A stretch of 11,709 bases of DNA from Hepatocystis sp. ex Piliocolobus tephrosceles (GCA_902459845.2 CABPSV020000202.1:1-11709), one strand, 5' to 3'; positions 1 through 8,943 are shown, counted from the stretch's first letter. Notes: generated by a model not told the origin, from the letters alone. Program-made: numbers and translations.

Positions 1-54
<54 letters not shown>
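1..54. repeat. Poly(T) tract, 54 T, cut by window edge
   Basis: The window opens inside an uninterrupted run of 54 T, so the true length is unknown. From here to about 170 the sequence is A+T-rich with no coding signal. It would lie 3' of the exon-like piece ending at 172. Confidence 0.95.
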
Positions 55-60
<6 letters not shown>

Positions 61-171
61 AAAAAATTTTCCTTATATTTAAAAATCGTATACCTTTTTT
101 TTTTTAACATTAGCAATATCCGCTATCACACAACGATATCACAAACATATATATATACGTATGTGTATATA

Positions 172-235
172 TTAATAGGCTGGTGAGTCAACAGAGGCAG
201 GCCAATGTGCAATGAGCACATCATCTATACTGTGA
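172..235 (-). other. Candidate terminal coding exon (20 codons plus stop) in a GC-rich island
   Basis: This stretch is close to half G+C in an otherwise very A+T-rich region. On the minus strand it follows a T-rich tract and a TAG acceptor (236-238). After one phase base (235) it reads HSIDDVLIAHWPASVDSPAY and then TAA at 174-172. Alanine, proline and tryptophan are unusual for chance translation in this genome, and third positions are mostly A/T, as in real genes here. Entry needs an upstream exon ending two bases into a codon, and I cannot identify that exon with confidence. The opposite strand is also open here but with much higher GC in third positions, so I prefer minus. A structured non-coding RNA is the alternative: a 6-bp stem with a five-base loop occurs at about 205-221. 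Confidence 0.4.
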
Positions 236-504
236 CTACTTTTAAAGTGTTAAATTTTCTAAGTAAAAATAATGTACACCAAAACAACAAAAATGAGAAT
301 TGTAAAATAAAAAAAACAGAATAGGTATATATTTTCTATTTTTAAAAAACGTTATTTTGTTTCTCAATGAATATTAATAAGACAAAGAGATAAACTTCTT
401 TGTATACAAAATCCATTTAAAAAAAAAAAAAAAATGGTGACACTGCATATATAACAAAAAAAAAAAAGGTTTTTTTTAAATTTTAATATCAGTAAAAATA
501 AAAT

Positions 505-555
505 TTAACATAATTTTATGAATTCATTTTTTTTTTTCTTAAACTCTCTGTAGAA
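505..555 (-). other. Candidate coding exon (16 codons plus stop)
   Basis: A long T-rich tract and TTTTAG acceptor (561-556 on the minus strand) lead into an open stretch that reads FYREFKKKKNEFIKLC and then a stop. The frame is entered in phase 0. It could be an alternative 3' exon of the coiled-coil gene: a GTTAAT donor just before that gene's stop is also phase 0. It could equally belong to a small separate gene with the 172-235 piece, for example through a weak GTTTAAG donor in phase 2. Neither join is proven. Confidence 0.3.
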
Positions 556-651
556 CTAAAATAATAAAAAAATATAAAATAAATTAAAAAGGATCTTTAC
601 AATAATATTTATAAAAATAAATAGAAAAATGGACAAAGAAACAAATAGACA

Positions 652-652
<1 letters not shown>

Positions 653-695
<43 letters not shown>
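653..695. repeat. Poly(A) tract, 43 A
   Basis: An uninterrupted run of 43 A just 3' of the coiled-coil gene's stop, which is a T run in that gene's sense. It is followed at about 701-714 by a small perfect inverted repeat, ACCCA-ATAA-TGGGT. Confidence 0.95.
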
Positions 696-697
<2 letters not shown>

Positions 698-774
698 ATG
701 ACCCAATAATGGGTGAATGATGTATAAAAAGAAATATATAATTTTTAATAAAAATACAACTAAATTTTAAAATG

Positions 775-932
775 TTATATGGTACTATTAACATGAATTT
801 TTTTAGATTTATAATGATTTATCATTATTTTATTCAGTTCAGATAAACCAAAATTTTCAATCAGTTGACTCTTTTCTTCTTCATTCAATCCGTAAAAATG
901 TGCAATGTTTGTAAACTGATGAAATCCATGTG

Positions 933-966
<34 letters not shown>

Positions 967-2184
967 GAATGTCTATTATATATTCCTATGTATTTACATA
1001 ATTACATACTTCAGTTGTGTTCACTTTAATGATTATGTTACGTAGTATTACTGTGTATGAACATATACACATACATATTTGACTTACATTAAAGTAAGGG
1101 TCATCATTATTGTCTTTTATTTTTTCTATAAGGAGATACACCTATACAATAAAATAAAATTATTATTGTATGATAGATAATTGCCATATTTGTTTTATTA
1201 CAATCGTTATTGTTGTTGTTACTATTATCACTACTTTTTATTTTTTAAAGTTTTTTTTTCTTTACCATATGTAGTAGGTGTGTCGGATTACAAAAATAAG
1301 AATGTGTTTTATAATTAACAATAGAAATTTGTTGGCATTGGTTTTTGAATGTGTTTTCTTGATACTTTTCTTTTGTTTCCTAAATGGAAAATATATATAT
1401 ATATATATATGTATTATAACGTTTGTATTTATATATACAATTAAAAAAAAATACATAAATAAATAAATCAGTACGATCATTGACTTTATTCTTCTAATAG
1501 TAATATATCCGTAAACATAATATATATATATATATATATATTATTGTAAATTTGATACCTCATAAATTTCATACAAATCGTCTATAGAAATGTGTTTTAA
1601 AAGAAAATGCTTATCTTTTATTTCTTTTAATTCTGAAATGTTATCATTATTGGTATTCATGTTATTTAAACATTGCTTTATTTCATTATCACATTTAATT
1701 AAATCTGAGTTTATGTTTTTTTTTTCTTCTTCATTATACTCTACTTGATTCATTTTTTGAGCTACATATACAAAGGCATAAAAGCATATATGTAAATATT
1801 AAAACTGCTTTTTTTTTTTTTTTATTTATTACTACTACTAACATTAAACAAGAACAAAAAGTACATATATCAATTTGTTGAATTTTGATCATTGCAACAT
1901 TGTTCAGTTTTTTTCATATATGCACTAAAATACATGACAAAAAATTAGAGCCTTACATAGACACATAGGCGGGTTTACATCTAAACATATGTATGTGTAT
2001 GTATATATAGGAGCACGAATATATATATATATATATAGTAACACAACCAATGATGTGTTCTAACCTGCTAGTTCAACTTTTACGAACTCATTGTGTAATG
2101 TTGCCTCAACATTTTTGCACATTAAGTTAACACATGATATGTCATTATTCTAATAAATAAATATATATATAATTAAAAATATGA

Positions 2185-2228
<44 letters not shown>

Positions 2229-2618
2229 GAACTCATAATCACACATATATAACCATGTATAAAAAAAAAAAATCTTTAGCATAAGCTCACCAATTCGATT
2301 TCTTCCTTTTCCATACATTTTATCTGCTTACAAACATTCTCGATCTCTGTTATGAGCTGAACAAACATAAAGTTTATGTATGATAAAAATAAATGTAGTT
2401 TTAAAATAAAATAAAAATTGTGTGAACAGAAAAAAACTGTTTTGAATAATTAAGACAAAATTTATAAAAAATAGGTAGATATATATTATTACATCTTTTT
2501 CATTTTTTTGTAACTCCTTTTCTGTTGTTTTTAGCTCTTCAATTTCGATATGTATTAAGCGGTTTTTAGACTCCAACTCACTTATTTGGTTTAATAGTTT
2601 TTGTACACCTTGATCCAT
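775..2618 (-). CDS. Coiled-coil protein of unknown function, seven exons, 262 residues
   Basis: I do not recognise the family. The exons, in sense order, are 2618-2493, 2356-2291, 2149-2065, 1761-1559, 1379-1266, 1141-1088 and 915-775. The six introns are 136, 141, 303, 179, 124 and 172 bp. Each starts with GT (GTAATA, GTGAGC, GTTAGA, GTATCA, GTAAAG, GTAAGT) and ends with CAG or TAG, and every phase matches; one codon is split, GCT at residue 93. The start ATG sits in AAAATGG context just after an A+T-rich leader. Residues 1 to about 150 are mostly charged heptad-like helix (for example LLNQISELESKNRLIHIEIE), so a parallel or antiparallel coiled coil is likely. From about 161 the sequence changes to a probable small folded part containing CNPTHLLHM and HFYGLNEEEKSQLIENFGL. 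No signal peptide or membrane segment is seen. A role in a kinetochore, a tether or the cytoskeleton is possible but only a guess. A different 3' end (see 505-555) cannot be excluded. Confidence 0.85.
2202..2228. repeat. Poly(T) tract, 27 T, inside intron 2 of the coiled-coil gene
   Basis: An uninterrupted T run on the plus strand, so a poly(A) tract in the transcript of the minus-strand gene. It lies between exons 2 and 3, away from the acceptor. Confidence 0.9.
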
Positions 2619-2832
2619 TTTGTAGGTAAAAAAAAAAAAAGCAAAAGAAAAAAAAAAAAAAAAATTATAGCAATTTTTAATACTTAAAGATAAATGCTTA
2701 CATGTAAGTTGCTTATATTGGGATTTGCATATATATATATGCACACAAACTTATAAAATACTTAAAAATATCCTTAAATTGTTATTATTAGACAAAAAAA
2801 AAAAACAAAAATGCGAGAATTGCTGGTTTTGC

Positions 2833-2863
<31 letters not shown>

Positions 2864-3236
2864 CTTTCGCTATTTTTTTATCTTTGTAAATATATATGTT
2901 GTAAAAAACATATTATTAAAAACATAATATATTTAACAACACATAAAAAACAATACGTTTCTTTTACTATAAATGTATGTACAGAAAAAAAAAAAAAAAA
3001 AATATTTCTATAATCATTTACACCATGTATATGTATGTACAATTTAAACATGCTTTAGAAAAGAGAGTTCAAGGCAATGGTTTTTTTTTGTTTTTTTTTT
3101 TTTTTGTAAATTCTTATTTGTTTTTTTAAATGTACATAGTTCTATTAGAATTGCTTATTTGATAAGAAATATACAAAAATGTTTAGACGACTTTTAATTT
3201 TTTTATAAAATGTGAAATATATGCGACTGATTATTA
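2619..3236. other. Intergenic region, no gene seen
   Basis: About 620 bp of A+T-rich DNA upstream of the coiled-coil gene. It contains (AT) runs at about 2835-2858 and several A or T runs. No frame on either strand shows raised GC together with splice borders. It probably carries the promoter and 5' leader of the coiled-coil gene. No specific site can be named. Confidence 0.6.
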
Positions 3237-3541
3237 TTAAGCTTCATCATCGCTTCTTAATATTTAGATGAAATAAAACTTGTAGAACATATACATATAT
3301 ACATATGTAGTTACGTATTTACGTATATATAAGTGGGTACATACGTACTCATATGCTTATAGAAACATGTTTAAAAGTATAAGAAGAATTACCTCGATGT
3401 CGTGTTTATTTGGAATAGGGTTTGTTTAAGAAATTGAAATAAAGCTACGCATATATTAATATGTAGAATTAGAAGATGAATAAATGTTAAAATGTGATAG
3501 CAAATGTTATATTACTAGCCTTACTTTATTTTACCTTGCGT

Positions 3542-3597
<56 letters not shown>

Positions 3598-3604
3598 GTT
3601 TCAT
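3237..3604 (-). CDS. Possible spliced microprotein, about 46 residues, with a poly-lysine stretch
   Basis: Three pieces join in phase on the minus strand. Exon 1 (3604-3535) begins with an ATG and encodes MKRL, sixteen lysines (fifteen AAA plus AAG) and ATQ. It ends at a GTAAAA donor in phase 1. Exon 2 (3444-3393) starts after GCGTAG and encodes LFQFLKQTLFQINTTS, then ends at GTAATT in phase 2. Exon 3 (3255-3237) starts after TTAAG, or three bases later after AAGAAG with the frame kept, and encodes RSDDEA or SDDEA and a stop. Introns are 90 and 137 bp. Exon 2 and the SDDEA end look truly coding: a helical, amphipathic stretch with raised GC. The first exon is the weak point because its lysines come from a 48-base A run, so the true 5' exon may be elsewhere. 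I recognise no family. The 345 bp left as a shared divergent promoter is short for this kind of genome. Confidence 0.4.
3546..3593. repeat. Poly(T)/poly(A) tract, 48 bases
   Basis: An uninterrupted 48-base T run on the plus strand. It reads as poly(A) on the minus strand, where it would encode lysines in the candidate microprotein exon. Confidence 0.95.
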
Positions 3605-3949
3605 TGAAAAAATGGGCTCATATATATAATGTTTATTTTGTTCGTTTTATAATTTTTATACGCGTACGTAAATATGTATTTTTTTAAATACAATTTTTTT
3701 CAGTTCTTTTTCACTAATATAATATACAACAAATTTAATATGTCAACAGTTTTACATATAAAAAATTTAATATTTTTGCTTCACCTTTAAAAAAAAAAAA
3801 TAAAAAAAATAAAAAAAGAAAGAAAAGAAAAAAAAGAAAACTTTTTAAAAAAAATGTTAGTTCCCCCTTTTTTTTTATCATTTCGTTAAAAAACTTGTTG
3901 TAACATCTGTTTTAAAGCTTGTTAAAATTTATGTTTTGTATTTTTTTTC
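3605..3949. promoter_or_regulatory. Divergent upstream region of the helical-protein gene
   Basis: A 345-bp A+T-rich gap between the plus-strand start at 3950 and the candidate minus-strand start at 3604. It contains a purine-rich stretch at about 3789-3840 (runs of A broken by G and T) and T runs close to the plus start. It must hold at least the 5' leader of the plus gene. No TATA element or factor site can be assigned by eye. A short frame starting at 3931 is out of phase with the gene and overlaps its start. Confidence 0.45.
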
Positions 3950-5974
3950 ATGAGCACCCTTCCAATGTTTGCTGGTTTAAAGAAAGAACTAAAAGTTGTT
4001 ACGCGCTTAGGGTATAAAAACTATGATTGGTTAAACAGTCTAGTTCCATTTTTCTTTAAAAAAAGAAGATTATTAAGCAGCGGTATTATAAATACACCAA
4101 CTCAGTTAATTGTAAAATGTATACATGACACTTATAAATCTAAAAATTTTAGTAAAATTAAATGGAACTGTATTAATAATGATGTAATTAAAAATATAAA
4201 TAAATTTAATATAAAAGAAGTATTAAGTATAATTAATATATTAAGCCGTTTACATTTTGGTAAAGAAATTTTAGTTTTATTAAAACCAGTTATTACCACA
4301 AATTTAAACAACTTAACATGTACATGTGTAGCCCGTATTGCTATTTCTTACATTAAAGTAAATGTAAATGATAATAACTTTTATTATGAACAATGTTTAA
4401 AAATAGAAAAGAACTTAAGTGATATACCTGATTCGATTTTAATTAATCTTTTATATAATATAAATTTTTTTTCAAATATAAAAAATGTTGATATATATAA
4501 TCTTGAAAAAAAAATAATAAACTATTTGGTACTAAAATATGATATTGTAACAGAAGAAAAAAAAATAACAACACCGACAACAATGAAAATGGCAATAACG
4601 GACAAAGCAGTAGTAGCAACAGCGGAGGCAACCGAAACGGCAACAACAGGTAAAGTAATAATGGATGAAAAAGTAATAATGGATGAAAAAGTAATAATGG
4701 ATGAAAAAGTAATGGTGGATGAAAAAGTAATAATGGATGAAAAAGTAATAATGGATGAAAAAGTAATGGTGGATGAAAAAGTAATGGTGGATGAAAAAGT
4801 AATGGTGGATGAAAAAGTAATAATGGATGAAAAAGTAATAATGGATGAAAAAGTAATGGTGGATGAAAAGGTAGGGATAAACAAACAGTCTAACTCTAAC
4901 ACCCTAAAAAACCATCATTTTATTAATCTGAAAAATTATAATTTTATTTTATTTTTATATTCAATTAGTAATCATTTATTTAATGAATATATAGAAAATG
5001 AAATGTTTTTAAAAAATAAAAAAAAATGTAACACGCAGAATAATTGCAATATATATAAAAATATAATAAAAATATGTTTTAATACATTAATCCAGCTTAA
5101 TAATCAAAATGAGATCAAAACGTTACTCAAAGATTTAAAACCTTTTTATTTGTTTTTATTGTACAAATTATTAATAAATAATATATATATATATGATGAT
5201 AACAGTGACAATAAACTTGTCAATGAAATATTATTTAACAACACTATAAACAATATAAATATTTATTTGACACAATTAAAAAATAGTGGATTTAATATAA
5301 AGGGAAAAACAAACGAACTAATAAAATATATAAATATATTACAACAAAATTTGATAAACTATTCAAAATATAAAAAACAAAATTTTCAAAAATATTTTTC
5401 TTATAATGTTCAGTTAATTAAGTCATTGCTATCGATAATACAAGCAAATAATCAAAATGATATAAACAAGTAAGCACAGAAACAATTTAATAAAACATTA
5501 ATTTATACAAATTGTATATGCGTGTATGTTTATGTTATATTACTGTACAATAGAATTCATGTATACACATATTTTTTATTTTTATCGTTTATAGTTTTAT
5601 AATAAATGTTTTTGTATATATGATATAGCTGTTTTATTTGTACATTTGTAAGCACGTCCTCTACAACATACATGTATACATGTATACATGTATGTGTGTG
5701 AGTGTGTCTACTACTTATATACATTTTAATAATTGTTTCCTTTGTTCTATCTTACAAATTAAAAAAAAAAAATAGATACTAAAGCTACTACATTCTAATC
5801 CAAATCGTGTTCATATTAGTATTACACATGTGTATAGTCTACTCATATTTATTAAAAATGAGTGAATATATGTGAACGTAAAAAAGTCAACTTTTATACA
5901 CATGATTTTTGCATAAATATCCATTTATATTAAATACATACACAAAATGCTTATGATGTATTTTAATTAATCTG

Positions 5975-6005
<31 letters not shown>

Positions 6006-6137
6006 TTATACAATTTTTAATTTTATATTATTTTTTTATTATTATTATTTTTTTTTTTTTTTTGTAGGTATTATTTGTGGCATAGAGAACAAATACAGAT
6101 AGTACAAAAAAACTTAAGGTTAATAGAAGTGTTATAA
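3950..6137 (+). CDS. Conserved-type helical protein with hexapeptide repeats, two exons, 529 residues
   Basis: Function unknown. Exon 1 is 3950-5469 and exon 2 is 6068-6137. The apparent stop at 5471 lies inside a strong GTAAGC donor. After a 598-bp intron ending in a long T run and TGTAG, the split lysine codon is completed and the frame continues as YYLWHREQIQIVQKNLRLIE, then VL and TAA. The N-terminus is basic with few acids (GLKKELKVVTRLGYKNYDWL), which may suit mitochondrial or apicoplast import. Residues about 75-135 (for example FNIKEVLSIINILSRLHFGK) and about 315-505 are leucine/isoleucine-rich helices. They resemble the helical repeats that precede RAP domains in organelle RNA-binding proteins, but no RAP domain is visible. 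In between lies a low-complexity linker rich in T and A, then twelve VIMDEK/VMVDEK repeats at residues 236-307. No membrane segment is evident. The start at Met1 was chosen as the first in-frame ATG; Met6 is possible. Confidence 0.88.
4655..4870 (+). repeat. Twelve 18-bp tandem repeats inside the coding region
   Basis: Exactly 216 bp made of two unit types that differ at two bases: GTAATAATGG... (VIMDEK, called I) and GTAATGGTGG... (VMVDEK, called V). The order is I I I V I I V V V I I V, so I-I-V triplets recur. This suggests duplication of 54-bp blocks as well as single units. The frame is kept throughout. Confidence 0.98.
5470..6067 (+). other. Intron of the helical-protein gene, 598 bp
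   Basis: Starts GTAAGC and ends in a T-rich tract and GTAG. It is longer than the other introns here (90-303 bp). It contains an ACATGTAT alternating repeat near 5668-5693 and a 27-base A run at 5979-6005. I looked for a skipped exon and saw none that keeps phase. Confidence 0.85.
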
Positions 6138-6335
6138 TATAAAATGAAAAGAAAGAAAAAAAAAAAAAAAAAGAGAAACATATAAAACAGGTGGGTTAAT
6201 TATTTCATCCATGCATAAATATATATATATACATACCTATATTTGTATGAACGGATGTTGATTAAAAAAAAAAAAAAAAAATAGTAAATAAATAAGTTTA
6301 TTAAAAAAAAAAATATCTAATGTATGGAGGTGGCT
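6138..6335. other. Convergent 3' intergenic region
   Basis: Only 198 bp separate the stop codons of the plus gene (6137) and the minus gene (6336). The region is A-rich with several A runs of 10 to 18 bases. The two transcripts' 3' ends must overlap or nearly meet here. Confidence 0.7.
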
Positions 6336-6391
6336 TCACTCATCAAAGTCAGTGTAATCAGTTAAATTAATAAAATCCTGATAATATATAT

Positions 6392-6422
<31 letters not shown>

Positions 6423-6859
6423 ATTTTAACACACGCACATAGATATATATTTGCACAAAAAAATCTTAAAATCTAAAAAGTTCTATTACAAAGAGTTACA
6501 AAAAAGTATTAATTAATTTACTTTATATTCTCAAATATATTTACAACATATATACAATTTTGCTTTGTTGTTTATATATATTTTTTTTTTTTTTTTTTTT
6601 TTGGCATCATAATTTTTATATAATTTTTTTTATATACTACGTGCAAAATACTTACGAAATTGTAGTCATCCTCCTCAAAATAATCAATATCAGTTGACTG
6701 TTCATCAGTTGCTTCTCCATTATCTTCATAGTTTGACTTATTTAAAATGCTTATATCATCTATTCCAGGGATATCAAAATCATTCACAGGTTGGTCTTTT
6801 TTCACCAAGCACTTAAGATTCATTTGTTTAATATTATGGTCTGTTTATAATTAAAAGTA

Positions 6860-6907
<48 letters not shown>

Positions 6908-7479
6908 GTATATATTTATGCATTATATCATATTAATATTTCATTATTAACTCAAAACAATACAATGTACAAATGCCATTTTTATTTATTTATTTATTTT
7001 TTTTTTTTTTTACCGCTTATATGTTTATAGTTCATAAGACTAAATAAATTGGATACCTATTTATAAAAATAAAAAAAAAAAATTAACAGACGATCATGAT
7101 AGTACTAATAATTTATATAAATCAATGAAATAAAAAAAGTAGAAAGGGTAAAAAAGACATATAATTTTTATGTCTACTGTCAAAAAAGTATATGTATGTA
7201 TATACAAATGGAAGAACATGTATTTAAAAATGTATTCATAACATCTTAAGTGTAGTGTCTGGACATTATTGCTTTTTTATGTAAAAATTAGTCCTATGTA
7301 TTTTTTTTAGTCACTTTTAATCATTTTTAACTCTCCTTATTTTTATTAAAGCTAACCTTTTTTAAAACGGAACAAACAAAATTTAGATAATTTGAAAAAA
7401 ATATAAGCGTGCTAAAAAAAAAATTACCTATACGAGTTCCATGGGTGACATCTAATAGATTTACCATAAATTTTGTCAT
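6336..7479 (-). CDS. Small protein with strongly acidic C-terminus, at least four exons
   Basis: I do not recognise it. Three 3' exons are clear: 7056-7014 (VSNLFSLMNYKHIS plus a split codon), 6840-6656 (from HNIKQMNLKCLVKKDQPVND to EEDDYNF, donor GTAAGT) and 6377-6336 (DFINLTDYTDFDE, stop TGA). Introns of 173 and 278 bp end in CAG and phases match. The 5' end is uncertain. A GC-raised piece at 7479-7428 reads MTKFMVNLLDVTHGTRI. It can reach the exon at 7056 in phase in three ways: through a 20-base exon at 7351-7332 (adding ALIKIRR), by reading on to a GTTAGC donor at 7357, or by an early donor after MTKFM. Length is therefore about 94 to 130 residues. The N-terminal part is basic/hydrophobic. 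From the DFDIPGIDDIS segment onward it is acidic and probably disordered, so it may bind a partner. No signal peptide is clear. Confidence 0.75.
6863..6904. repeat. Poly(A) tract, 42 A, in an intron of the acidic-protein gene
   Basis: An uninterrupted run of 42 A. In the minus-strand transcript it is a T run about 20 bases upstream of the AAACAG acceptor at 6841, so it can serve as an over-long polypyrimidine tract. Confidence 0.92.
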
Positions 7480-7625
7480 TGTAATATTCAGTTTTGTTTT
7501 TATTATTACTTAATGTAAGAAAAAAAAAAAAAAAAAACGTAATAAATATGTAATAGAAAGTATGTATATATATATATATATATATATACATTAATAAATA
7601 TGCTATATGAACGAAATAATTACTA

Positions 7626-7661
<36 letters not shown>

Positions 7662-7888
7662 AATTAAATTAAAACTTTATAAGTGGTATATACAAAAAAA
7701 AAATTCGACAAAAGTGACTCTTTAAAATATACTTGTTCATTTACAAACAACACATATATCATGAGTTTTATGTGAACACGTAGAAAGGTTATCTGTTTCC
7801 GTTTAAAACAATATGTATATATTTACGTTTAAAGGTTACGTTTTGAGCTTTTATATGTATATATTTTTTATTTCCTAAAAGGCATTGC

Positions 7889-7890
<2 letters not shown>

Positions 7891-7937
<47 letters not shown>

Positions 7938-7959
7938 TTTTTTTTTTTTTTTTTTTTTT
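7891..7959. repeat. (TTA)15 microsatellite followed by 24 T
   Basis: Fifteen perfect TTA units at 7891-7935 run straight into 24 T at 7936-7959. Confidence 0.95.
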
Positions 7960-8325
7960 AACATAAAATGTAAAAGTGTACATAACCAAAAATAACAAAA
8001 CAAAAAAATAACAACGCAAACAAATAATATATAAAAGGTGATCCATTCACAAAAAAAAAAAAAAAAAAAAAATTTTTTTTTTTCGTTTTAATGCAACGAT
8101 TGATTAGTTCGACAGATTAATCCACTTGATCATTTTATTTTATAAAACCATAAATATTACATATGTGTATACATACATATGTGTATTACAATGACATTTT
8201 TGTTTATTGAGCTTTTAGATATTCCTTTTATATGTAAAGCAAATAAATATTAAAATACGTTTGGTGATTTTAATTTTGCTATAATAAAAAAGAAAGTGTT
8301 ACAATTAAATATAATCTATTAGTAC

Positions 8326-8362
<37 letters not shown>

Positions 8363-8799
8363 CAATAGAAAAGGAAATTATTTTATTGTTTTATTTATCA
8401 ATAAATATGACATTTTTTTTTTTTTTTGTGTCAGTTCGTGTATGTTTAAAAATTAAAATGTTAATTTAAAAAAAAAAAAAAAAAAATATATGAATAGAAA
8501 AATAAACAAAATAAATAGACAAAATTGAACAAATTTAAATGTAGAAGAATAAAAAAAAAGTGCAAAAACAAAATCCCATTTATATATTAGGAAAAAATAA
8601 TTTGCCTTATTATATGAAACCAGAAAAAAAAAAATATAAAATGTTTTTTTTAATTTACTTTTTATTACTATCATTAAAATTTTATTTTAATGTGTATATC
8701 TAGAATTTCTTTTTGTTTTTTTGTTATTATTTTAACATGAGTACATGTAATATTAAATATGCCTTTGATGTAACTAAATAATATGCGTTTAAATGTTCA

Positions 8800-8943
8800 T
8801 AAATATAAAATAAATAATAAATAATATAAAATAAATAATATAAAATAAATAATATAAAATAAATAATATAAAATAAATAATAAATAATATAAAATAAATA
8901 ATAAATAATATAAAATAAATAATAAATAATGAATAATAAATAA
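8800..8943. repeat. AT-only tandem repeat with 14-bp and 7-bp units
   Basis: Repeats of TAAATAATATAAAA (14 bp), with extra TAAATAA units (7 bp) inserted in the right half. The pattern decays into AATAAA-like sequence after 8930. The minus-strand frames through it are long only because the repeat lacks stop codons; they are not genes. Confidence 0.9.

Noticed and set aside
609..794. 61-codon minus-strand frame with a phenylalanine run
   Set aside because: Made by the 43-base A run just beyond the coiled-coil gene's stop.
1278..1466. 62-codon plus-strand frame
   Set aside because: It is opposite the 38-codon exon of the coiled-coil gene and runs into an AT dinucleotide run.
1762..2064. Extra exon inside the 303-bp intron of the coiled-coil gene, after TTTTAG near 1932
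   Set aside because: The open stretch there needs a different entry phase and has no donor that restores the frame; exons 3 and 4 already join in phase.
2328..2744. 138-codon minus-strand frame taken as one gene
   Set aside because: Only residues from the internal Met at 2618 to the GTAATA donor at 2492 are coding-like; the flanks are 5' leader and intron 1.
3484..3687. 67-codon plus-strand frame with a phenylalanine run
   Set aside because: Its core is the 48-base T run; the flanks look non-coding on this strand.
4443..4902. Minus-strand frames opposite the repeat region of the helical-protein gene (ITFSS-type repeats, leucine-rich stretch)
   Set aside because: They are antisense readings of the 18-bp repeat and linker. 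The plus strand has a full, consistent gene.
8191..8253. 20-codon frame starting MTFLFIELLDIPFICK
   Set aside because: Too short to support on its own; no convincing partner exon or conservation evidence.
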